From the NCBI GenBank assembly GCA_003214355.1, contig QCLS01000004.1, positions 44,097 to 108,096 of the forward strand: a stretch of DNA of 64,000 bases, in the 5' to 3' direction. The notes under the pieces were generated by a model. The model saw only the letters and a program-made list of their open reading frames with translations, had not been told where the DNA came from and searched no databases. Origin of the DNA: Prochlorococcus sp. AG-418-C09. GTDB lineage: Bacteria > Cyanobacteriota > Cyanobacteriia > PCC-6307 > Cyanobiaceae. Of this stretch, positions 33,190 to 42,524 are shown piece by piece. How positions within the stretch are numbered: the first letter of the stretch is position 1; every line of letters begins with the position of its first letter. The translations under genes and the position numbers were made by a program.

Positions 33190-34167
33190 CTATTCTTTTA
33201 TTAAATTTATAGCTTCTCTTGCTCTTTCTAAAATATCTCCTTTAAGCGGGATAAAATCTAAAGTTATTGCTTTGGCTTGATACTCATCACTGAGAAGAGC
33301 ACTTAGCATTTCTTTAATTGCCTCTGTGTTTTCACCATTACCTGTCTCATAAGCAAGAATCCATGTCAATGTACTTATAGGATATGCACCGTCTCCTCTT
33401 GGATTTGGATCACGTCCAGCTAAATTATCATCAAGTTTAATTCCATTAAGTGCAATAGCTCCACTTTCTGCCGTTGGGTAAACAAACTGACCTTCTCTAT
33501 TTTCTAAAGCAGCTGCTGTAATATTACCCCTTATGTATGATTGATTAACATAACCAATAGCGCCATAAGTAGTCTCAATAATTCCAGCCACACCTGAGTT
33601 ACCTTTACCACCTACACCTGTAACCCATTCAACAGACTTTCCAACGCCTAGTGTCCATAATCTTGAAAAAGCATCCATTGATGCTGTAAAAGCTTTTGTA
33701 GTTCCCGAACCATCGGAACGATGCACCCATGTGATTTGCCCAGGAGGACATCCTAATTCTTTCCAATCAGTAATGATTCCCATAGCAACTTTAACTGCAT
33801 CTTCCTGGGTTAGCTTCAAGTCGCAATCGTAATTGTAGCCAAATGCAATTGTACCTCCAACCATAGGTATTTGAACCAAGCCTCTATCAACTAAAGCTAT
33901 GTCTGAATCCTTCATAGGATCATCAGAAGCGGCGAAATCAACTGTTTCATCAATAAATGCTTTTCTACCAGAACCTGAACCTACAGCTTGGTAATTAACA
34001 CTGATGTCTCCCTCTTCTGATAAATCCTTAAACCAACTAGTATAAATCTGTGCCGGGAATGAAGCACCTGCACCGCTTAATCTAATTGCCGGTGAGGAAC
34101 AGCCAGTTGCGGCTATCGCAAGAGCCGAAGAAAGAAGAATTGCTTTCTTAGAAAAAAAAGTTTTCAT
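33190..34167 (-). CDS. pstS: Phosphate ABC transporter substrate-binding protein
   Basis: GAGASFPAQIYTSWFKDL, YQAVGSGSGRKAFIDETVDFAASDDPM, lipobox ATGC. Confidence 0.95.
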   Translation of the reverse strand: MKTFFSKKAILLSSALAIAATGCSSPAIRLSGAGASFPAQIYTSWFKDLSEEGDISVNYQAVGSGSGRKAFIDETVDFAASDDPMKDSDIALVDRGLVQIPMVGGTIAFGYNYDCDLKLTQEDAVKVAMGIITDWKELGCPPGQITWVHRSDGSGTTKAFTASMDAFSRLWTLGVGKSVEWVTGVGGKGNSGVAGIIETTYGAIGYVNQSYIRGNITAAALENREGQFVYPTAESGAIALNGIKLDDNLAGRDPNPRGDGAYPISTLTWILAYETGNGENTEAIKEMLSALLSDEYQAKAITLDFIPLKGDILERAREAINLIKE

Positions 34168-34195
34168 TTATAGAAGTAGATTCCTTTAATATTAT

Positions 34196-34229
34196 ATCAA
34201 AAAAATTTGATGTATCAATATTTCTTGAT
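34196..34229. promoter_or_regulatory. Two tandem ArsR-like operators upstream of pstS
   Basis: ATCAA-aaaaat-TTGAT (34196-34211) and ATCAA-tatttc-TTGAT (34214-34229), same ATCAA-N6-TTGAT format as the arsR/gap palindrome. Confidence 0.65.
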
Positions 34230-34305
34230 ATAAGAATAGATAGCTTAATTTAATTTAGGCTTAATCTAAATTTAATAATACTTGTTTAAGTTCCGATATT
34301 ATTTT

Positions 34306-35361
34306 CTATCTCAAGAAATCTGCTGAGGAAACAAGCTCACCTAACAAGCCCGAGAGATTATCTAATTGTTCTTTACTACCAAACGCAATTAATACCTGAG
34401 CAGGCTGAAGAACAAAATTACCGCCGGGGTTTGTTAGTAACTTTTGATCTTCTTTAATTGCTAATATTTTGGCACCACTTTTCTTTCCAATACCCAAATC
34501 AGATAAAGTTCTTTTCTCAGAATTCTCAAAAATACTTATGTCATTGCTTAACTCAAACTCTTCAATCTCACATTCACTACCTGCTAATAAATCTAAAAAG
34601 TCAATTGCAATTGGTCTCAATGCCATTGATGCCATAGCTCTTCCAGCTGCAATATAAGGACTAACAACAATACTTGCACCAGCTAACCTTAATTTACTAG
34701 CCGCCTCTTCAGTTGCGGCCCTAGCAATTACTCTTACTTTACTTCTTATGCTTTTAGCACTTAAAACAACATATAAATTAGCAGCATCATTTGGCAGAGT
34801 AACAACTAAACTTTTGCAATTATTTAGACCTGCAAGATTTAGAGTTTCATCCAGAGTTGCATCTGCGCATAAGACCTCCATACCATTATCTTCCGCTATT
34901 TTCTTTCTTTCTAAATTACTTTCAACAATAATGATTGGGATCTTTTGAGATTTTATTTGATTAGATATTTCCTGTCCTACCCTTCCGTACCCACATAAAA
35001 TTACATGATCTTTCATTTTTCTTAGAATTCTTTTAAAGCGTAGCTCATTTACTCTTTGAAAATAACCCGATTCAAACAATTTAACAGCCTTTTGGAACGT
35101 AAATTGAACAAAAATCAAGCCTGCCACAATAATTAATACCGTTACAATTCTTCCCTCAGGGCTTAAAGGTTGCACCTCTCCAAAACCTATTGTGCTTACT
35201 GTTATTAGAACCATCCAAAGGCAATCACTCCAAACCCATCCCTCCGTAATTCGGTATCCTATTGCTCCTAAAAAAAATAAAAAGAATAGAGAATAAATAA
35301 GACCAAGCCATGGTCTTAAATAATCCTTTATAAAATAAAACTCAAATAATTTTAGTTTCAT
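34306..35361 (-). CDS. Potassium channel with TrkA-N (RCK) domain
   Basis: TVSTIGFGEVQPLSPEGR filter, VILCGYGRVGQEIS Rossmann. Confidence 0.9.
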   Translation of the reverse strand: MKLKLFEFYFIKDYLRPWLGLIYSLFFLFFLGAIGYRITEGWVWSDCLWMVLITVSTIGFGEVQPLSPEGRIVTVLIIVAGLIFVQFTFQKAVKLFESGYFQRVNELRFKRILRKMKDHVILCGYGRVGQEISNQIKSQKIPIIIVESNLERKKIAEDNGMEVLCADATLDETLNLAGLNNCKSLVVTLPNDAANLYVVLSAKSIRSKVRVIARAATEEAASKLRLAGASIVVSPYIAAGRAMASMALRPIAIDFLDLLAGSECEIEEFELSNDISIFENSEKRTLSDLGIGKKSGAKILAIKEDQKLLTNPGGNFVLQPAQVLIAFGSKEQLDNLSGLLGELVSSADFLR

Positions 35362-35477
35362 AGACTAATTATTAACTAATTTTCAGAAATTACAAAGGGA
35401 TTAATTGGTTAGTTAGTTTTTAAAGTTATTTCGATTCCTAATAAGAAACTCATAATTAGATCAAACTTTTTTATTTT

Positions 35478-36533
35478 CTAATCTTCTGTTCTAACTTCGA
35501 ATTTCCATACATAAACTTTTCCCTTGGCATTAACAGCTGCTAGGGCAGTATCATCAGGTTTCCATGAAATGGCCGAGACATTGTCACCAGCAAAAGCGGC
35601 TCCAACTGGATCGCCATCTCCATTGTTTTTTAAAAAACTAACTACGACTGATCCATCTCTAGAACCAGAAGCCAAAAGTAGATCTTTATTAGAAAAGGAT
35701 AGGCTGGTAACTGGTTCTAGATGATGACCTAATTCTCCGGGAATAGTCCCTTCAGGCCCATCACCATGAAAACTCCAAACAGTTACAGTTGGACTTCCTC
35801 CAGTTGCTAGAAGTGTTCCGCTAGAGTCGAACGAAAGATTACTCGGTTTACCTGGGTAACCAGTCATTTCCGCATCATCTCCAGTCGTTCGACGCCAAAA
35901 ATGAACGGAATTATCCTGACTCCCACAAGCAACAATATCTCCATTTGGACTTAACTCCATTGAAACAAGAGATCCTTGCCATTCGAGTTTCTGGTTTAAA
36001 ACATTATTATTTATATCAAAAAAAGAAACTCGACCATAACAAGCAGTTGCCAGTTCATCATTGTTAGACCAAGCTATTGCACTGACAGTACTTGGATGAC
36101 AGTCTGATTTCCAAATTTCAATACCTTTGGTATTTAGGACGTAAACATTTCTTGAGCAAGCTACAGCTAATAATTCACCATTGGGAGACCACTTTAAATG
36201 TTCAACCCAGCCATTCCCAATCTTTATAGATTTAATCTCATTAGCTTTGTCAAAATCCCATAATCTTACAAATCCATCTTGACCAGAAGTAGCAAAGATA
36301 TCTCTTTCTGTACAAATTGACATCGACAATAATCCACCATCATGTATGTCTTCTTTCTCCCAAATACTTGTTCCAGAATGACCATCAAAAGCGTATAAAC
36401 CTCCTGCAGATCCTCCAACAAGAAATTTTTGCCCTGTATGATTCCATCCACAAACAATTGCATAATCATTAACTTGAGCAGACCAGCAAGAATGAAGCAT
36501 TCCCTTAGGAGTAAAGGGATCTATACCAGACAT
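35478..36533 (-). CDS. WD40 repeat protein
   Basis: Repeats such as FATSGQDGFVRLWDF, LLASGSRDGSVVV. Confidence 0.88.
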   Translation of the reverse strand: MSGIDPFTPKGMLHSCWSAQVNDYAIVCGWNHTGQKFLVGGSAGGLYAFDGHSGTSIWEKEDIHDGGLLSMSICTERDIFATSGQDGFVRLWDFDKANEIKSIKIGNGWVEHLKWSPNGELLAVACSRNVYVLNTKGIEIWKSDCHPSTVSAIAWSNNDELATACYGRVSFFDINNNVLNQKLEWQGSLVSMELSPNGDIVACGSQDNSVHFWRRTTGDDAEMTGYPGKPSNLSFDSSGTLLATGGSPTVTVWSFHGDGPEGTIPGELGHHLEPVTSLSFSNKDLLLASGSRDGSVVVSFLKNNGDGDPVGAAFAGDNVSAISWKPDDTALAAVNAKGKVYVWKFEVRTED

Positions 36534-37882
36534 TTATCAAAGTCCTTTTGCATCTGCTCTTCATCAAGATTTCTACCAATAAATACAAGTTGGTTCCTTC
36601 GTGGTTCATTACCCCATTCTTTATCAGGTTGTGCCGTAAATAGCATATGCACACCTTGAAAAACGATTCTATTTGGGTTACCCAAATAGCTAATGAAACC
36701 TTTAGTTCTGAAAATGTCTACACCTTTTTCAGAGAGAAGCTTACCCATCCAAGAGTTTAGTTTCTCAGGATCAACATCACCTAAGCGCTCAATTGCAATC
36801 GAACCAACCTCATCATCATGCTCATGCTCTGCGACCCAAGTCCTTTCTGCTGAAGAATCAATGATTTCATTTGTGTCTCTTTCTTTGGAAGGCAAGATTA
36901 ATTTCATATCAAATTCCTCTGCTGTATGTTGAGTGAAGAGACCAATATTTGAAGGTTTATTGATTTCTAAAATGAATTTCTTAGAGCCTTTATCCTGAAG
37001 TTGGAGGCTAATATGTTTATTAAAAGGAATAATATTTTCTGGTTGCAATATTTCAGCATCTTCCGCATAAAGCCTTACGGAATTCTCAGCTCCATCTTTT
37101 AATGATTCCTCGTTTGTTCCTTGATCGTAAAATGCTACTAGAGACATCTCAGGATCAGGTCCTTCCTCAAGGATTAATTCATAAGTTCCTGGCTCGACTT
37201 TGAAAACTCCAGTCCATTCAAAAGGATATTCAGGTTCTAGGAAAGTTGGTCTTCTCTTTAATACCTGGTCTAAATCAAATGCACTCAAATTCAATACAGT
37301 ATCAATGGGGACTTTTGCTTGTTCTGCACGAATAATACGAGTCATCCTATTCATTTCTCTTAATCTAGATTCAAGATTATTAAGAGCATCTTTTGAAACT
37401 AAATCAGTTTTATTTAGAACCAAAACATCTGCAAATGCAACCTGTTCAGAGCTCTCATCACTTCTACCAAGTTGTTGATCAATATGCCCAGCATCAACAA
37501 GAGTAACAATTCCATCTAATGTAAACTCTGAACTGATTTCTTCATCCATAAAGAAAGTCTGAGCTACAGGGCCAGGATCAGCTAATCCAGTTGTCTCTAC
37601 TAATACATAATCAAACTTATCTCTTCGCTTCATTAGATTCCCAAGAACTCTAATCAAATCGCCACGAACAGTACAACAAATACAGCCATTTGACATCTCG
37701 AAAACTTCTTCATCCGCATTAATAACTAAACCTTGGTCAATCCCAACTTCCCCATACTCGTTTTCTATAACGGCTATACGCTTTCCATGCTCTTCACTCA
37801 ATATTCTATTTAAGAGAGTTGTCTTACCAGAGCCTAGAAAACCAGTAAGTATGGTAACAGGGATTTTTTGGTTTCCACTCAT
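36521..37882 (-). CDS. COG0523/CobW-type GTPase (putative zinc metallochaperone) with extra internal domain
   Basis: TGFLGSGKTTLLNRIL, GCICCTVRGDL, VLNKTDLV; located in zinc cluster. Confidence 0.92.
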   Translation of the reverse strand: MSGNQKIPVTILTGFLGSGKTTLLNRILSEEHGKRIAVIENEYGEVGIDQGLVINADEEVFEMSNGCICCTVRGDLIRVLGNLMKRRDKFDYVLVETTGLADPGPVAQTFFMDEEISSEFTLDGIVTLVDAGHIDQQLGRSDESSEQVAFADVLVLNKTDLVSKDALNNLESRLREMNRMTRIIRAEQAKVPIDTVLNLSAFDLDQVLKRRPTFLEPEYPFEWTGVFKVEPGTYELILEEGPDPEMSLVAFYDQGTNEESLKDGAENSVRLYAEDAEILQPENIIPFNKHISLQLQDKGSKKFILEINKPSNIGLFTQHTAEEFDMKLILPSKERDTNEIIDSSAERTWVAEHEHDDEVGSIAIERLGDVDPEKLNSWMGKLLSEKGVDIFRTKGFISYLGNPNRIVFQGVHMLFTAQPDKEWGNEPRRNQLVFIGRNLDEEQMQKDFDKCLV

Positions 37883-37939
37883 TTTCTTGTAATTAATATT
37901 TTTGAATTAATGTTAATTCAATATAGTTAATTTTACGAT

Positions 37940-37952
37940 AATGAAAACCATT
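37940..37952. promoter_or_regulatory. Candidate Zur box upstream of COG0523 GTPase
   Basis: AATGAAAACCATT, 11/13 identical to core AATGATAATCATT at 39474-39486. Confidence 0.45.
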
Positions 37953-37961
37953 TCTTAAGTT

Positions 37962-39449
37962 TTAATCAAGTAAATCATTCCATTGATTTTCAAGAATAGA
38001 GCCTTCGTCTTCATCGCATTCTCCACCTAATGAATTCACAATTGTACAAGTATTGTGAATAGCAACTGTTACTAAATTCCCTTCCAACATTAATCCATCA
38101 ACATATAATCTATCTTCTGAAAGAGGAATTGAACTTTGTCTACTTAAATTCTTCATTAATTTAGATGGAGGGAACTGCTCAACAAAAATAACATTGATAT
38201 CACCTTCCTTAAGTCCTTCTAAAACTTCACCTATGGTTTCAGGCCTCAAACTTGAAGATTCACCAAGATAATCTAACAAGCTAATTATTTCGAATCCAAA
38301 AGCATCCCCATAATATTCAAGAGCCTTATGCTTAGATACAATGACTCTTTCTGATTCAGGAACTGTTTCTACTTGCTCGACTATCCAATCATCTAGGTTT
38401 TCTAATATTGAGTCAACAGTATTAAATCTTTCATTTATTAAATTTCTATCAGTTCCATTAAATATCCCAAGTTGGCTTTTTAATTTATTTTTAACTATTT
38501 CAGCCATCTTTATAATGTTATGTGGATCATGCCAAACATGAGGATCTAGCCCTCCATGGTCATGGTGGTGGTGATCATGACCTTCCTCCGGTACTTGAGC
38601 TATTGCTTCAATATCATCACCAACATTGTCTTTGAAGAAATGCTCATTAGCTTCAAATTCAAAAGGCATATGCTCTGTGAAGAAAACATACTTGCCATCC
38701 TTTTTAATTTCTACTGTGAAAGTAGTTACATCTTCTTTTTCCTCAAAGTTAAGAACGTAAGCATCCTTAGTTGGTGTGAGAACATCATTATCATTTTTAT
38801 TTATTGCATCATCTGAATTCAGTAACTTGAGAGCAAGATCTTCCGAAGAATCAATATTACCTGATTTAAGAATTACCATTCTCATTGCAGGATCAGCATA
38901 ATCACCATTTACTTTTGCGAAAGACCAAGTATAGGTTCCTGCTTTTAGATCAAATAAACCTGCCCACTCAAATGAACGTTCATCATGATCAGAGTGGTCA
39001 GCATGATCTTCATGGTCGTCATGATCTGCATGGTCGTCATGATCTGCATGGTCGTCATGATCTGAGTGATCATCAATATCAATTGCACTAACACCAATTA
39101 CAACTGTATTCTTTTTATCCTCCCAATTCCTCATCGCAGGAGTCATCTCCTTACCAAGGGTAAATACAAGATCAGCATTGTTAAGTAATTGAAGTTGCTG
39201 AGGAGTAAGTTTTAAATCATGAACATCTTTTTCTCTATCTATCAAGCATGTAACATCATCAGTAGGAAGGGCGATAGCTTCAACTAAATCACAAGTTAAT
39301 GGCTCAACTGCTACATATGTCCTGCTTTTAGCAAAAGCCTCCTGATTTATAGTTGGTAAAAAAACTAAACTTGCTAATAGAGAATTACCTATTAAAGATT
39401 TCTTATTCACAGATTTATTTCTGATATTCTTATTTCTGTTAAATAACAT
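37962..39449 (-). CDS. znuA: Zinc ABC transporter substrate-binding protein with His-rich loop and inserted domain
   Basis: His/Asp-rich DHSDHDDHADHDDHADHDDHEDHADHSDHDE, GLDPHVWHDPHNIIKMAEI, VFVEQFPPSKL. Confidence 0.9.
   Translation of the reverse strand: MLFNRNKNIRNKSVNKKSLIGNSLLASLVFLPTINQEAFAKSRTYVAVEPLTCDLVEAIALPTDDVTCLIDREKDVHDLKLTPQQLQLLNNADLVFTLGKEMTPAMRNWEDKKNTVVIGVSAIDIDDHSDHDDHADHDDHADHDDHEDHADHSDHDERSFEWAGLFDLKAGTYTWSFAKVNGDYADPAMRMVILKSGNIDSSEDLALKLLNSDDAINKNDNDVLTPTKDAYVLNFEEKEDVTTFTVEIKKDGKYVFFTEHMPFEFEANEHFFKDNVGDDIEAIAQVPEEGHDHHHHDHGGLDPHVWHDPHNIIKMAEIVKNKLKSQLGIFNGTDRNLINERFNTVDSILENLDDWIVEQVETVPESERVIVSKHKALEYYGDAFGFEIISLLDYLGESSSLRPETIGEVLEGLKEGDINVIFVEQFPPSKLMKNLSRQSSIPLSEDRLYVDGLMLEGNLVTVAIHNTCTIVNSLGGECDEDEGSILENQWNDLLD
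38979..39074. repeat. Tandem 18-bp-type repeat encoding His/Asp-rich loop of ZnuA
   Basis: Repeated ATGATCTGCATGGTCGTC units. Confidence 0.85.
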
Positions 39450-39471
39450 AAATTAATTTTATAACATAATA

Positions 39472-39488
39472 AAAATGATAATCATTTT
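39472..39488. promoter_or_regulatory. Zur/Fur box between divergent znuA and znuC
   Basis: AAAATGAT-A-ATCATTTT, perfect 8-1-8 inverted repeat. Confidence 0.8.
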
Positions 39489-39590
39489 CAAATAGTAAGG
39501 CAAGTTTAGGTATAAAATGTCATCATATAAATATCAATTAGCAAGAATTAGTATTTTTTATTTTGTACAAGTTCTTCACAAAGTTAATTA

Positions 39591-40361
39591 ATGGCTACCT
39601 TAATTGCAGAGAATATTAGTTATTCGTATCATACAAATCAAAAATTAGCTCTTAATAAAGTTTCTTTAGAGATAAACCCAGGAACTATGACTGCGCTTCT
39701 TGGACCTAATGGTGCAGGTAAATCAACATTATTAAAGATATTACAGGGACAGAGTAAGCCGGACAAAGGTTATATAACTATTGATGGTGAGGAGTTACTT
39801 AAAAGCAGTTCAAAAGTTGCTCTTATGCCTCAAAGAAGTTCTATGAATTGGAAGTTCCCGATAACTGTTGAGAAATTAGTTTCGTTAGGGCAAATTGAAC
39901 ATTCCAAATCAAAGAATTCATCTCCTTTTCAACTAAAAGCCCTTTTAGCTAATCCAAAAGGGTGGGTAAACAAGTGTTGCGAATTAGAGGCGGCACTGCA
40001 AAGAGTCGGCATCTCGAAACTTGCTAAAAGAAGACTTGATTCACTTTCAGGAGGCCAACAACAGAGAGCATTATTGGCAAAAACATTAATGTCGCCTGCA
40101 AAAATATTTCTACTAGATGAACCATGTGCAGCATTAGATCCACCAGCTAAGGAAGAATTCCTGAGAATTGCACGCCAGCTTGCTGATACAGGATCATCGG
40201 TATTTATTAGTAGTCATGATTGGGGTTCTTCACTCGGAAATTATGACAAAGTTGTAGTTTTAGATCAAAGAGTAATAGCTAAAGGAACACCTGCTTCGAT
40301 ACGCGAGAAATTAGAAGACTTAAATATTAATAGCATCAATGGAAAGAGTGTTTGTGATTAG
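39591..40361 (+). CDS. znuC: Zinc ABC transporter ATP-binding protein
   Basis: [32 protein letters not shown], in zinc cluster. Confidence 0.92.
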   Translation: MATLIAENISYSYHTNQKLALNKVSLEINPGTMTALLGPNGAGKSTLLKILQGQSKPDKGYITIDGEELLKSSSKVALMPQRSSMNWKFPITVEKLVSLGQIEHSKSKNSSPFQLKALLANPKGWVNKCCELEAALQRVGISKLAKRRLDSLSGGQQQRALLAKTLMSPAKIFLLDEPCAALDPPAKEEFLRIARQLADTGSSVFISSHDWGSSLGNYDKVVVLDQRVIAKGTPASIREKLEDLNINSINGKSVCD

Positions 40362-40369
40362 AGATAAAA

Positions 40370-40771
40370 TTAGCGTAACTCTTGTTGATAACATTTTGGG
40401 CAAAGACCAAAGAATTCAAGGGTATGGAATAAAAGTTGAAATTTTTGGGGATTCCTCTTAGGCGTATGGATTCCATCAACAGGACAACCCTCTATTTTGG
40501 AAGTTTCTCCACATTGAACACAAGTTAAATGATGAATATCTCTATCAACAGGAGTATATAAAACTTCTCCAGTAGGTAAATGCCTTGAGCGGATCAAACC
40601 GCCTTTTAAAAGAATCTGAAGATTTCTATATACAGTTGTAAGTCCCATGGACTTTCCTTTGTCAACAAGTTGTCTATGTAACTCCTGACCACTTAGTTCA
40701 TCCTCGCATTTACTGAGTTCTTCTAGAATTTGTTCCTGCCTTTTGCTAATGTCAGGTTTAATTACCTTCAT
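40370..40771 (-). CDS. zur: Fur-family regulator, likely Zur
   Basis: GLTTVYRNLQILLKGGLI, HHLTCVQCGETSKIEGCP, C-terminal CPKC. Confidence 0.9.
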   Translation of the reverse strand: MKVIKPDISKRQEQILEELSKCEDELSGQELHRQLVDKGKSMGLTTVYRNLQILLKGGLIRSRHLPTGEVLYTPVDRDIHHLTCVQCGETSKIEGCPVDGIHTPKRNPQKFQLLFHTLEFFGLCPKCYQQELR

Positions 40772-40811
40772 TTTTAAAGATCAATTTATTTCCTGTATAC
40801 ACGATCATAAC

Positions 40812-40825
40812 TAATCATTTGATTA
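40812..40825. promoter_or_regulatory. Inverted repeat TAATCA-TT-TGATTA abutting the znuB start codon
   Basis: Perfect 6-2-6 inverted repeat ending at base before ATG (40826), in zur/znuB divergent gap. Confidence 0.4.
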
Positions 40826-41611
40826 ATGTCTTTTTTGAATAACAATTGGTGGCTCTTACCATTAATAGTAACTGCTTTTACTGGCATCCTATGTCCTGCA
40901 ATGGGGACTGTACTAATAACTCACAAGAGACTACTACAAGTAAACCTTATGTCTCATTGTGTATTACCTGGACTAGCACTTGCAATGGCACTAGGTATTC
41001 ATCCTTCTATCGGAGGAGTTATAAGTGGTGTTTTGGGAGCGCTAATAGCAGAGAGCTTAACTAGTAGAAAAAGTGAAAATTATGAAGCCGTAATGAACAC
41101 AATCCTTGCGGGAATGCTTGGTTTTGGAGTATTACTAATACCACTTTTAGGAATCAGAATAGACTTAGAAGCTGTTCTTTTTGGTGATTTATTAACAGCA
41201 AATTTCGGGGATTTATTGAGGAACTTAATTGCTTTCTTTATGTTTACCTCTTTAATGGTTTTTGGATATGAAAAAATTATATACGTAGGATTAGACCCCG
41301 AAGGAGCTTCAGCAAGCGGTATTCAAGTTAATGTTTTAAATATTATTCTAAGTTTTACAACCGCATTAGTAATTGTTAGTTCTATGTCGGCGGTAGGAGT
41401 AATTCTTGTTATTGCGTTATTATCTACGCCAACATTATTAGGAGTTTCCAAAGCACCCAGTCTATGGGTAGCAATGTTGAAGTCGTCTATTTATGGTTTA
41501 GTAATTTCATTATTGGGATTTGCATTGTCTATGATTTTTAATTTATCTCCTGGGCCTGCAATCAGTGTATTGTGTGTAATTTCATTAGTCTTTTTAAAAG
41601 ATCGAAAATGA
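40826..41611 (+). CDS. znuB: Zinc ABC transporter permease
   Basis: Metal ABC-3 family TM pattern; SHCVLPGLALAMALGI, adjacent to zur/znuC. Confidence 0.92.
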   Translation: MSFLNNNWWLLPLIVTAFTGILCPAMGTVLITHKRLLQVNLMSHCVLPGLALAMALGIHPSIGGVISGVLGALIAESLTSRKSENYEAVMNTILAGMLGFGVLLIPLLGIRIDLEAVLFGDLLTANFGDLLRNLIAFFMFTSLMVFGYEKIIYVGLDPEGASASGIQVNVLNIILSFTTALVIVSSMSAVGVILVIALLSTPTLLGVSKAPSLWVAMLKSSIYGLVISLLGFALSMIFNLSPGPAISVLCVISLVFLKDRK

Positions 41612-41740
41612 TTAATTTAATTGAACTGATTCAATTAAAAAATCAGATGCATTTCTCAACCAATCTGCTACTGTAAGTCTTAAGTCAGGTTGTGAATATA
41701 CTAAAACAACAATAACTACCACAAGAATAAATTTAACCAT
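41612..41740 (-). CDS. Tiny single-TM protein (42 aa)
   Basis: MVKFILVVVIVVLVYSQPDLRLTVADWLRNASDFLIESVQLN. Confidence 0.5.
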   Translation of the reverse strand: MVKFILVVVIVVLVYSQPDLRLTVADWLRNASDFLIESVQLN

Positions 41741-41867
41741 AACTATTTAATTATGCTTACGAATTAAAGCATAAAAAAAAATAAATTAATAGCTATTAAT
41801 TAAATAAATGCAATTTTAAATTTTTATAACTCTAAACAATATCAGAAAAAAATCAAAATTAAATATT

Positions 41868-42113
41868 CTAAAAAAATCTACGAAGCATAAACTTAGTTAC
41901 ATAAATAGCGCAAACAACCCAAATAGATAAAAAAGTTAATTCTACAAAAACATAGAAATTGGAATAGAGATGCCAAAGACTATTAAGCTTATAAAAGATC
42001 AGAATAAATCTTAATGAAGTAAATATTGAATCCAAGCCAACAAAAAGAAGAAAAATTATGGCGACATTAATCGTCATTAAAAAATATTTATTATCTTCGA
42101 GATTTTTAATCAC
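41868..42113 (-). CDS. Small membrane protein
   Basis: 81 aa with two hydrophobic stretches. Confidence 0.45.
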   Translation of the reverse strand: MIKNLEDNKYFLMTINVAIIFLLFVGLDSIFTSLRFILIFYKLNSLWHLYSNFYVFVELTFLSIWVVCAIYVTKFMLRRFF

Positions 42114-42170
42114 TTTTTAAAAAATAAACTTCTTAATTATAAATTGCTATGAATTTTCTGCTTAATTAAT

Positions 42171-42524
42171 CTAATAAAGATTTTCTAATTGTTTTAACAA
42201 ATAATTTATTCTTCTTTGATTCACGCCCAAATCAGATTGTCCAATTCGAGCTGAGGAACGGATTTGGATAATACCTTTTGATCTATCGACATAACTTCTT
42301 ACATCAAGTTTTAAGATTTCAAGATCATCTGGGAATCTAAAAATGGCGCTTCTGCAAACACCCTTCCAGTAATTTCTACCACTTTCAATTACTTTTGTTC
42401 TTGGGAGATTTTCTGCAATTGAAATAAGTTGAATGAATTTCGTATCAACATTAACGAACTTTTTCTCTATCAATACGCTATTCATTGGATTATTAATAGG
42501 TGCAAGTCCTTTTTGTAAAAGCAT
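42171..42524 (-). CDS. DUF1499-family protein
   Basis: YWKGVCRSAIFRFPDDLEILKLDVRSYVDRSKGIIQIRSSARIGQSDLGVNQRRINYLLKQL. Confidence 0.8.
   Translation of the reverse strand: MLLQKGLAPINNPMNSVLIEKKFVNVDTKFIQLISIAENLPRTKVIESGRNYWKGVCRSAIFRFPDDLEILKLDVRSYVDRSKGIIQIRSSARIGQSDLGVNQRRINYLLKQLENLY

Noticed and set aside
38979-39074. CRISPR-like repeat array
   Set aside because: Repeats are contiguous, in frame and encode the His/Asp loop of ZnuA; no spacers.
36266-39091. Plus and minus ORFs across WD40, COG0523 and znuA genes (e.g. 36429-36659, 37200-37478, 38556-38816, 38885-39091)
   Set aside because: Overlap well supported genes; His-rich ORF at 38885-39091 is just the reverse strand of the ZnuA His loop repeat.
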